Under the pieces are notes generated by a model. That model was not told the origin of the DNA, did no database searches, and saw nothing but the letters and a program-made list of their open reading frames with translations. Both the position numbers and the translations under genes were made by a program. From contig JAURXG010000196.1 of the NCBI GenBank assembly GCA_030654555.1, forward strand, positions 1 through 7,020: a stretch of 7,020 nucleotides of DNA. The letters are read 5' to 3'. Shown here in pieces: positions 1 through 5,903 of the stretch. Every line of letters starts with the position of its first letter. The first letter of the stretch is position 1. Source of the DNA: Aquabacterium sp. (GTDB lineage Bacteria > Pseudomonadota > Gammaproteobacteria > Burkholderiales > Burkholderiaceae_C).

Positions 1-1374
1 CTCCAGCGCCACGCGGCCCGGGTTCTCCAGGCGGTGCGTGGTGCCCAGCGGGATGAACGTGGACTGGTTTTCCGACAACAAGAAGGCCTTGTCGCCGCAA
101 GTGACCCGGGCGGTGCCGCTGACCACGATCCAGTGCTCGGCGCGGTGGTGGTGCATCTGCAGGCTCAAGGAGGCCCCGGGCTTGACCATGATGCGCTTGA
201 CCTGGTGACGCGGGCCGTTGTCGATGCTGTCGTACCAGCCCCAGGGCCGGTGCACCTTGCGGTGCAGGGTCTGCTCGTCGCGCTTTTCGGCGGTGAGCTG
301 GTTGACGATCAGCTTGACGTCCTGGCTGCGCTCGCGGTTGATCACCAGCACCGCGTCGGGGGTCTCCACCACCACCACGTTGTCCAGGCCCACGGCGCTG
401 ACCAGCCGGCTGGTGGCGTGCACCAGGGTGTTGTGGCTGTCCTTGACAATGGCGTCGCCCACGCTGGCGTTGCCCTGCGCGTCCTTGGGCGCCACCTGCC
501 AGACGGCCTCCCAGGCGCCCAGGTCGTTCCAGCCGGCGTCCAGCGCCACCATGCGGATGTCGAAGGCGCTGCCGGGGCATTTCTCCATCACCGCGTAGTC
601 GACCGACTCGCTCGGCACGGCGGCGAAGGCGGCCTTGGCCGGCCGCACGAACTTGGCGTCGATGCTGCGTTGGCCCCAGGCGGCGCGGGTGGCGGTGGCG
701 ATGTCGGGGCGCCACAGGTCCAGTGCCGCCATCCACACGCTGGCCCTCAGCACGAACATGCCGGCGTTCCAGAAGTAGCCGCCTTCGGCGAGGTAGCGGG
801 CCGCCGTGGCGGCGTCGGGCTTCTCGACGAACTGGGCCACTGCGGGCGCATCGCCGCCGCTGGCGTCCACCTTGATGTAACCGTAGCCGGTCTCGGGCCG
901 GTCGGGCGTGATGCCCAGGATCGCGATCGCGCCCTCGGCGGCCACCCGCACGGCGCGCTGCAGCGCGGCGGTGAAGGCGGCTTCGTCGGTCACTGTCTGG
1001 TCCGACGAGTTGATCACCAGCACCGGGTCGCCACCGCCTTCCAGCGCGGCCAGCGCGGCCAGCGTGACGGCCGGCGCGGTGTTGCGGCCCACCGGTTCGA
1101 GCAGCACCGCGGCAGGGTCCACCTTCAGTTCGCGCAACTGGTCGAGCACCAGGAAGCGGTGCTCCTCGTTGCCGACGATGCTGGGCGGTGCCACGGTGAT
1201 GTCGTCGCTGGCCAGGCCCTGCAGGCGCGAGACGGCCTGCTGGAACAGGCTGTGCTGGTTGTCGGGGTCGCCCGACAGCACCAGGAACTGCTTGGGGTAG
1301 CCGGCGCGCGACAGCGGCCACAGCCGCGTGCCCGAGCCGCCGGCCATGATCACGGGTTGTACCTGAATGCTCAT
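1..1374 (-). CDS. manC: Mannose-1-phosphate guanylyltransferase / mannose-6-phosphate isomerase (bifunctional, type II), 3' end cut by window edge
   Basis: Makes the activated sugar GDP-mannose: the isomerase half interconverts fructose-6-P and mannose-6-P, and the transferase half joins mannose-1-P to GTP. It is a cytosolic enzyme supplying EPS synthesis. The reading frame gives 458 residues running off the left edge; family members are usually about 470-485, so roughly 20 residues are missing. The N-terminal nucleotidyltransferase domain (about 1-290) shows AGGSGTRLWP (11-20), YPKQF (26-30, with the conserved Lys28) and FVEKP (182-186). The C-terminal cupin isomerase domain (about 360-458) shows RPWGWYDSID (376-385), KRIMVKPG (393-400), the metal-site signature QMHHHRAEHW (406-415) and GTTHRLENPG (444-453). 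The loop usually written PADHVI reads NSSDQTV here (122-128). The ATG overlaps the galE stop as ATGA, implying translational coupling, with a weak AAGG about ten bases upstream. Could equally be named algA, cpsB or xanB; the function is secure. Confidence 0.96.
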   Translation of the reverse strand, partial: MSIQVQPVIMAGGSGTRLWPLSRAGYPKQFLVLSGDPDNQHSLFQQAVSRLQGLASDDITVAPPSIVGNEEHRFLVLDQLRELKVDPAAVLLEPVGRNTAPAVTLAALAALEGGGDPVLVINSSDQTVTDEAAFTAALQRAVRVAAEGAIAILGITPDRPETGYGYIKVDASGGDAPAVAQFVEKPDAATAARYLAEGGYFWNAGMFVLRASVWMAALDLWRPDIATATRAAWGQRSIDAKFVRPAKAAFAAVPSESVDYAVMEKCPGSAFDIRMVALDAGWNDLGAWEAVWQVAPKDAQGNASVGDAIVKDSHNTLVHATSRLVSAVGLDNVVVVETPDAVLVINRERSQDVKLIVNQLTAEKRDEQTLHRKVHRPWGWYDSIDNGPRHQVKRIMVKPGASLSLQMHHHRAEHWIVVSGTARVTCGDKAFLLSENQSTFIPLGTTHRLENPGRVALE

Positions 1375-2387
1375 GCTGCGAAGCCTTGGGGGTTCATCGT
1401 CTGCCAGCGCCAGCTGTCGGCGCACATGCGGTCCAGGTCGTGCCGGGCGCGCCAGCCCAGCGTGCGTTCGGCCAGCGCCGGATCGGCGTAGCAGGCGGCC
1501 ACGTCGCCCGGGCGGCGGGCCACGATCTGATACGGCACCGGCCGGTTGCTCGCCCGGGCATAGGCCGCCACCAGTTCGAGCACGCTGTAGCCACGCCCGG
1601 TGCCCAGGTTGACCGTGAGCGAGCCGGGGGCATCCAGCAGCCGGCTCAGCGCCGCCACATGGCCGTCGGCCAGGTCGACCACGTGGATGTAGTCGCGCAC
1701 GCCGGTGCCGTCGGGCGTGGGATAGTCGTTGCCGAACACGCTGAGCTGGCTGCGCCGCCCCACGGCCACCTGGGCCACGTAGGGCATCAGGTTGTTGGGC
1801 GTGCCGCGAGGGTCTTCGCCGATCAGGCCGGACTCATGCGCACCCACCGGGTTGAAGTAACGCAGGCAGGCGGTCTGCCATTGCGGGTCGGCCGCGCCCA
1901 GGTCGCGCAGCAGGGTCTCGCCCATCAGCTTGGTCTGGCCATAGGGGTTGGTGGCCGACAGCGGGCTGTCCTCGGTGATCGGCAGGCGCGGCGGGTCGCC
2001 GTACACCGTGGCGCTGCTGCTGAAGACGAACCGGCTGCAGCCCTTGGCACGCATCGCCTCGCAGACGGTGACCAGGCCGCCCAGGTTGTTGCGGTAGTAG
2101 GCCAGCGGCTGGGCGGTGGACTCACCCACCGACTTGAAGGCGGCGAAGTGCACCACCGCGTCGATGGCATGGCGATCGAAGAGGCTGGCCATCGCGGCGG
2201 CATCGCACACGTTGGCACGCTCGAAGACGGGTTCGGTGCCGCTCAGCGTGCGCAGGCGGTTCAGCACTTCGCGCGAGCTGTTGGAGAAGTCGTCGACCCC
2301 CACCACGTCGAAGCCGGCCGATTGCAGCGCCAGCCAGGTGTGCGAGGCGATGTAGCCGGTGGCGCCGGTCAGCAGGATGGTGGCCAT
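1371..2387 (-). CDS. galE: UDP-glucose 4-epimerase, predicted dual-specificity (Cys gatekeeper)
   Basis: NAD-dependent extended short-chain dehydrogenase that inverts C4 of UDP-glucose/UDP-galactose, feeding galactose-type precursors to EPS. From this ATG the product is 338 residues, the same length as E. coli GalE. Visible motifs are the NAD-binding TGATGYIASH (7-16, Ala14 where the family usually has the third Gly), NAAF-region FAAFKSVGES (81-90), FSSSATVYGD (122-131, catalytic Ser), NPYGQTK (147-153, catalytic Tyr149 and Lys153) and RYFNPVGAH (176-184). Near the C-terminus GDVAACYAD (294-302) resembles human GALE, and puts Cys at 299 where E. coli has Tyr299. That residue gates the sugar pocket, and Cys allows UDP-GlcNAc/UDP-GalNAc as well. 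An in-frame GTG at 2402 would add five residues (MSGRA) and overlap the upstream stop as GTGA; I prefer the ATG for its family-like N-terminus, but the start is not certain. The 3' end overlaps manC by four bases. Confidence 0.95.
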   Translation of the reverse strand: MATILLTGATGYIASHTWLALQSAGFDVVGVDDFSNSSREVLNRLRTLSGTEPVFERANVCDAAAMASLFDRHAIDAVVHFAAFKSVGESTAQPLAYYRNNLGGLVTVCEAMRAKGCSRFVFSSSATVYGDPPRLPITEDSPLSATNPYGQTKLMGETLLRDLGAADPQWQTACLRYFNPVGAHESGLIGEDPRGTPNNLMPYVAQVAVGRRSQLSVFGNDYPTPDGTGVRDYIHVVDLADGHVAALSRLLDAPGSLTVNLGTGRGYSVLELVAAYARASNRPVPYQIVARRPGDVAACYADPALAERTLGWRARHDLDRMCADSWRWQTMNPQGFAA

Positions 2388-2398
2388 GGCGCGCCCGC

Positions 2399-3661
2399 TC
2401 ACTGCAGCACGAACTGACCGTAGCAGCTGACCGAATTGCCGCTCAGGCCGACCGACAGGGCCGGGTTGCTGGAGCTGCGGTTCTCGGCGCTGGCGTTGCA
2501 GCCCACCTGGAGGCTGCGCGTGGGCAACCAGCGTGCGCCCAGAGACAGCACGGTGGTGTTGTCGCTGCCGGTGCGTGCATCGAGGGCGGTGCTGCCTTGG
2601 CTGAGGGTGTTGGTCAGTGCCCGGTGGGCGTAGCTCAGACCAGCGTTCAGCGCGATCTTGGCGCTGAGTTCGTAGTCGGCCTTCAGGCTCAGCGCGCTGG
2701 TGGTGCGGCTGTAGTCGGTGACCCCGGTGCCGAAGAAGCCCAGGTTGACGGCGTCCGAGCTCTGGCCGGTGTCGCGCGACAGGCCCGTGGTGAGCTTGAG
2801 CTTGCCGGTGGGCTGCCAGCCCCAGGTGGCCGATCCGGTGACGCCCGAGAAGTCGCTGCCGGTGTCGCGGTCGTACGAGGTGTGGGTGGGGCTCAGGCGC
2901 AGGTTGAACTGGCTCACAGCGCTGGGCAGCCAGGTGGCGGTGAAGTCGATGTCCTGGCGCTTGAGGCGGTCGGATTCGTAGACGCCGGGCGCCGTCTGGT
3001 TGAATTTCGGGTAGCTGGCCTCGGTGATGCGCAAGGCCACGCCCAGCGACAAGGCGCCGCTGGGCCGGTAGCGCAGGCCCAGCGAACCACTGGTCTGGCG
3101 GTATTCGGCGCTGTCGTACTCGGGGGCCGAGTAGCTGCGATCGCGGTGGCCCAGCGAGGCCTCCAGCGTGTACTTGGTGACCACGCCCAGCCGGACCTTG
3201 GCATCGACCTGGTTGGTGCGCACCACGTTCTTTTTCGTCTCGACACCAGCGCCGACTGCACGGTTGTTGAACTGCGCCAGGTTCTGATCGGCCGCTGCGC
3301 TGAGCGTGCCCGACAGGCGGCCCACGGTGGCCCAGTCCAGCGCCAGGTTCAGGCCGTAGGACTCGTTGTCCAGCGTCTTGTTGTTGGCGTAGCGGTTGGC
3401 GCGCAGGTTGGCGCTGCCGTAGATGCGCTGGCGGCCGATGGTCTGGTCGACGCCGCCCACCAGCGAGGTGCCCGACACCGTGTCGGACTTGCTGAAGCCT
3501 GCCGGCAGCACCTGGCCGTCACCCACCCGGTACAGGTTGGATTCATGGCCCAGCGACTGCGCCACGCCGAGGTAGTAGGGGCTGCTCTGCGCCATGGCGG
3601 CGCCCGCAGCCAGGGTGGTCAGCGCGGCGGCGAGGCGACGGGAGGCACGGGAGAGCGTCAT
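2399..3661 (-). CDS. epsL: EpsL-like outer-membrane beta-barrel protein of an exopolysaccharide operon
   Basis: Predicted 420-residue outer-membrane protein, probably taking part in export or surface assembly of the polysaccharide; its exact role is not established. Residues 1-24 form a classic signal peptide: basic start (SRASRR), Ala/Leu-rich core, and AMA|QSS as likely cleavage site. The mature part consists of alternating-residue strands with many Ser/Thr/Tyr/Asn (for example SYGLNLALDW, SGSLGLRYRP, LSLGVALRI, FTATWLPS, LSLKADYEL), typical of a transmembrane barrel. The only two Cys, 388 and 413, lie in the last two predicted strands. The chain ends QFVLQ rather than with an aromatic residue. 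I chose the ATG at 3661 because an upstream in-frame TTG at 3712 would put 17 hydrophilic residues before the signal peptide. It lies 102 bases downstream of the sugar transferase and is followed immediately by galE. The EpsL assignment rests on overall style and context (EpsL belongs to exosortase-B-type EPS loci); the barrel call is firmer than the name. Confidence 0.72.
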   Translation of the reverse strand: MTLSRASRRLAAALTTLAAGAAMAQSSPYYLGVAQSLGHESNLYRVGDGQVLPAGFSKSDTVSGTSLVGGVDQTIGRQRIYGSANLRANRYANNKTLDNESYGLNLALDWATVGRLSGTLSAAADQNLAQFNNRAVGAGVETKKNVVRTNQVDAKVRLGVVTKYTLEASLGHRDRSYSAPEYDSAEYRQTSGSLGLRYRPSGALSLGVALRITEASYPKFNQTAPGVYESDRLKRQDIDFTATWLPSAVSQFNLRLSPTHTSYDRDTGSDFSGVTGSATWGWQPTGKLKLTTGLSRDTGQSSDAVNLGFFGTGVTDYSRTTSALSLKADYELSAKIALNAGLSYAHRALTNTLSQGSTALDARTGSDNTTVLSLGARWLPTRSLQVGCNASAENRSSSNPALSVGLSGNSVSCYGQFVLQ

Positions 3662-3763
3662 GGTCGGGTCTTTCGGGGCAGGGTTCGGAAGAGGGTGTCG
3701 ATCCGGCGCCAAGCGGGCAACGAGCTGGCAAGCATCGATCGTAGGGCGTGCGCCATGCCGGCC

Positions 3764-5155
3764 TCAATACGCCTTGCTGTCGGCCAGCACCGATTTGACG
3801 GTGCGCAGGATGATCACCAGGTCGAGCCCCAGCGACCAGTTGCGCAGGTATTCGAGGTCGTACTCCACGCGTGCCTGCATCTTCTCGAGCGTGTCGGTCT
3901 CGCCGCGGTGGCCATTGACCTGGGCCCAGCCGGTGATGCCGGGCTTGACCTTGTGGCGCACCATGTAGGCCTTGATCAGCTGGCGGTACATCTCGTTGTG
4001 CGCCACGGCATGCGGGCGTGGGCCGACGATGCTCATGCGGCCCTGCAGCACGTTGATGAACTGCGGCAGTTCGTCCAGCGAGGTCTTGCGGATGAAGGCG
4101 CCGAACGGCGTGACGCGCGCATCACCCTTGGTGGCCTGCCTGACCACCGGCCCGTTGTCCTGCGTGGTCATCGAGCGGAACTTGTAGACGATGATCTCCT
4201 CGCCGTCGAGCCCGTTGCGCCGTTGCTTGAAGATGACGGGCCCGGGCGAGCTGAGCTTCACGCCGATGGCCACGGCCAGCATCACCGGCGCGATCAGCAG
4301 CAGGATCAGCAGCGACAGCACGATGTCGCTCACCCGCTTGATCAGCCGGTTGGTGCCGGTGAACGGGGTCTCGCAGATGCCCACCACGGGCACGCCGCTC
4401 ATGTCCTGCAGGCGGCCCTGGATGATGCTGATGCCGAACACGTCGGGCACGAAGTAGATCGACGCCGTGGTGCCCTGCAGGTGCTCGAGCAGGGTGATGA
4501 TGCGCGGCTGCGAGCCCAGCGGCAGCGTGATGAAGACCTCCTTGACGCCGTTCGCGCGGATGTAGGGCGCGGCATCCTGCAGCGTGCCCAGGCGCTGCCC
4601 GACACTGTCGTTGTGCACCCGGGCGTCGCCGCGGTCGTCGAAGTAGCCGAGGAAGTCGACCCCCTGCACCGGGCTCTGGCTCAGCGCCCGGGCGACCTTG
4701 ACCCCCAGCGCGCCGGCGCCGATCACCACCGCGCTGCGGCGCTGGTGCGGGTTGGCGGCCTGCCGCCGGATGACCTTGAAGCCCAGCCGCACGGCCAGCA
4801 GCTGCAGCAGCGGGGTGGCCACCGTCCACACCAGGATCACATCGGGGTCGAACAGATCCAGGCTGCGTGTGCCGTAACCGAAGCCCAGCAGGATGGCGAG
4901 CAGCGTGATCCAGGAGCCCAGGATGCCCACCGCCGCCGAACTGAGGCGATCGCGGAAGCGATTGATGCCCGGCCAGGTGAGCGCCAGCACCAGGAAGCAC
5001 AGGGTCAGGTCGGCGCGGCCGATCGGCTCGTCGTACCACGCCATCGCCGCCACGTAGACGAACACGGTGATCGCCGGCTCCAGGACGGTGGCGATGAATG
5101 CCGTGATCGACTGGGGGGCGCTGTGGAAACTGCGGTTGTTGCGGGGCTCGAACAT
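3764..5155 (-). CDS. Undecaprenyl-phosphate hexose-1-phosphate transferase (WcaJ/EpsB type), EPS initiating enzyme
   Basis: Inner-membrane enzyme that moves hexose-1-phosphate (usually glucose-1-P from UDP-glucose) onto undecaprenyl phosphate, the first step of EPS repeat-unit assembly. With the ATG at 5155 it has 463 residues, normal for the full-length WcaJ-like family. Four hydrophobic helices lie near 17-40, 49-64, 76-94 and 105-125. A Rossmann-like domain follows (AVVIGAGALG, 142-151), then a membrane segment (276-299) and the C-terminal bacterial sugar-transferase domain. In that domain SSPGPVIFKQ (302-311), VYKFRSM (323-329), RKTSLDELPQF (356-366, with the Asp361-Glu362 pair expected for catalysis), MSIVGPRPH (374-382) and KPGITGWAQVNGHRG (404-418) are all intact. 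ATGs at 5203 and 5218 would lengthen it by 16 or 21 residues. I prefer 5155 because that extra stretch has weak third-position GC bias and is not hydrophobic, but no start has a clear Shine-Dalgarno. It is the first visible gene of the minus-strand operon. Confidence 0.93.
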   Translation of the reverse strand: MFEPRNNRSFHSAPQSITAFIATVLEPAITVFVYVAAMAWYDEPIGRADLTLCFLVLALTWPGINRFRDRLSSAAVGILGSWITLLAILLGFGYGTRSLDLFDPDVILVWTVATPLLQLLAVRLGFKVIRRQAANPHQRRSAVVIGAGALGVKVARALSQSPVQGVDFLGYFDDRGDARVHNDSVGQRLGTLQDAAPYIRANGVKEVFITLPLGSQPRIITLLEHLQGTTASIYFVPDVFGISIIQGRLQDMSGVPVVGICETPFTGTNRLIKRVSDIVLSLLILLLIAPVMLAVAIGVKLSSPGPVIFKQRRNGLDGEEIIVYKFRSMTTQDNGPVVRQATKGDARVTPFGAFIRKTSLDELPQFINVLQGRMSIVGPRPHAVAHNEMYRQLIKAYMVRHKVKPGITGWAQVNGHRGETDTLEKMQARVEYDLEYLRNWSLGLDLVIILRTVKSVLADSKAY

Positions 5156-5218
5156 CAGTGAAGTTGGATCATGGGTGGGCGGCTCAACCGCGTCGCCGGC
5201 CATGACGGCTGAAATCAT

Positions 5219-5249
5219 CCACGGCCACCACGCGCGGCGTTCGCCGTGG
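5219..5249. repeat. Inverted repeat with a competing inner hairpin in the presumed EPS leader
   Basis: CCACGGC at 5219-5225 is the exact reverse complement of GCCGTGG at 5243-5249, separated by 17 bases. Inside it, CGGC (5235-5238) can pair with GCCG (5243-5246) around a GTTC loop. The two stems share 5243-5246, so they cannot form together. If EPS transcription starts upstream of this point on the minus strand, the pair would lie in the 5' leader. No U-tract follows, so it is not an intrinsic terminator. It may be chance in GC-rich DNA. Confidence 0.3.
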
Positions 5250-5271
5250 CGGGTGCAGGTGGTCCGGGCAC

Positions 5272-5288
5272 ATTCTCGTTGAATTCAA
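5272..5288 (-). promoter_or_regulatory. Candidate promoter/operator sequence for the EPS operon (weak)
   Basis: This is the most AT-rich patch of the divergent intergenic region. TTGAATTCAA at 5279-5288 is a perfect 10-base palindrome. Read on the minus strand, GAGAAT (5277-5272) matches four of six positions of a sigma-70 -10 box; at 17-base spacing the -35 would be ATGGGA, a poor match. The location, about 120 bases upstream of the sugar-transferase ATG at 5155, is reasonable. The evidence is positional and compositional only. Confidence 0.2.
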
Positions 5289-5296
5289 AGTCAGTC

Positions 5297-5322
5297 CCAT
5301 GGCGGGCCCGGGCTCGCCGTGG
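5297..5322. promoter_or_regulatory. Imperfect 26-base dyad, candidate operator
   Basis: The segment is symmetric about 5309/5310: 11 of 13 base pairs match, and the two exceptions (5300/5319 and 5305/5314) are T/G and G/T, which could still wobble-pair in RNA. The core is GCCCGGGC, flanked by GGCG...CGCC and then CCA...TGG. It covers the place where a -35 element would lie for the TACAAT box at 5332-5337, so a bound regulator could affect ubiJ transcription. It also lies between that box and the presumed EPS promoter. High GC makes chance dyads more likely, so function is unproven. Confidence 0.3.
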
Positions 5323-5331
5323 CGGCCTGCC

Positions 5332-5337
5332 TACAAT
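5332..5337 (+). promoter_or_regulatory. Probable -10 box for ubiJ (leaderless arrangement)
   Basis: TACAAT matches five of six positions of the sigma-70 -10 consensus in otherwise very GC-rich DNA. Its last base is seven bases before the A of the ubiJ ATG at 5345, so transcription would begin at or next to the start codon. No Shine-Dalgarno precedes this ATG, in keeping with a leaderless mRNA. No recognisable -35 lies at 16-18 base spacing; that position falls within the dyad at 5297-5322. Confidence 0.45.
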
Positions 5338-5344
5338 CCGCGCC

Positions 5345-5863
5345 ATGTTGCAGAACCTCAATGCATTGCTGGCGCCCGCCCTGATGGACCGGCTGGTGCT
5401 GGTGGTCAATCACGTGATTTCGGCCGAACCGCAGGCCGTGCAAAGGCTACAGCCGCACCGTGGGCGTGTACTTCGTCTCGAGTTGCTGCAACTGCCGCGC
5501 CTGCTGCCGGCGCCGCCGCCGCTGGCCTTCACCGTCACGCCGGCGGGCCTGGTCGAGTGGTGTCGCGACCCGGTGGACGCCGATCTGCGGGTGCGCCTGG
5601 ACGCCCCCAACCCGGCGGCCCTGGCGCTGCAGGCCCTGACCGGGCAGATGCCGCCGCTGCTCATCGAGGGCGATGTGCAGCTGGCCAGCGACGTCGACTG
5701 GCTGCTGAAGAACCTGCGCTGGGACGTGGCCGACGACCTCGAGCGCCTGTTCGGGCCCGCGGTGGCGCATGAGCTGCACCGTCTGGGCAGCAGCCTGGCG
5801 CGCGCGCTGCGCGGTGCGATGCAGGGCGCCACCGCGGCTGCCGGCCGCGTGCGCGGCCGCTGA
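5345..5863 (+). CDS. ubiJ: Ubiquinone biosynthesis accessory factor UbiJ (SCP2-like lipid-binding protein)
   Basis: Small soluble accessory protein of coenzyme Q biosynthesis. In E. coli UbiJ works with UbiK and the Ubi complex, its SCP2-type domain binding the hydrophobic ubiquinone intermediates. The product has 172 residues, somewhat shorter than the roughly 200 of E. coli UbiJ. The N-terminus (MLQNLNALLAPALMDRLVLV) is amphipathic. The SCP2-like part, about 40-125, contains IEGDVQLASDVDWLL (107-121), then NLRWDVADDLERLFGPAVAH (123-142), the recognisable UbiJ signature. The tail (150-172) is Ala/Arg-rich and probably helical. The ATG at 5345 was chosen because the conserved N-terminus begins there and a TACAAT box lies just upstream; the open frame extending further 5' runs into intergenic DNA. 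It precedes ubiB by 40 bases, and that neighbour strongly supports the call. It is transcribed divergently from the EPS operon. Confidence 0.88.
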   Translation: MLQNLNALLAPALMDRLVLVVNHVISAEPQAVQRLQPHRGRVLRLELLQLPRLLPAPPPLAFTVTPAGLVEWCRDPVDADLRVRLDAPNPAALALQALTGQMPPLLIEGDVQLASDVDWLLKNLRWDVADDLERLFGPAVAHELHRLGSSLARALRGAMQGATAAAGRVRGR

Positions 5864-5903
5864 CCGACGGTTCGGCACACCGCTCGCACCGCACAAAACA
5901 GTC

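Noticed and set aside
34..2417. Two plus-strand open frames (about 485 and 343 codons) antisense to manC and galE
   Set aside because: Both translations are His/Gly/Gln/Val-rich shadows with no motifs, while the minus strand encodes complete enzymes with all catalytic residues.
3662..3763. The 102-base gap between the sugar transferase and the EpsL-like gene, checked for a terminator, promoter or small RNA
   Set aside because: Only very short inverted repeats (for example GGCG-TG-CGCC) are present, with no T-run and no convincing -10/-35 pair. It is most simply an untranslated spacer inside the operon.
2597..5161. Very long plus-strand open frame (about 854 codons) antisense to the EpsL-like gene and the sugar transferase
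   Set aside because: It runs across two well-supported opposite-strand genes and the gap between them, and its translation is low-complexity His/Gln/Val/Ala-rich with no recognisable domain. Stop-free antisense frames are expected where codon third positions are nearly all G/C.
5215..5409. Minus-strand 64-codon frame spanning the divergent intergenic region
   Set aside because: It overlaps the ubiJ start on the opposite strand, has no recognisable motif, and its end is simply the boundary of the intergenic DNA. A small gene is not excluded but nothing supports it.
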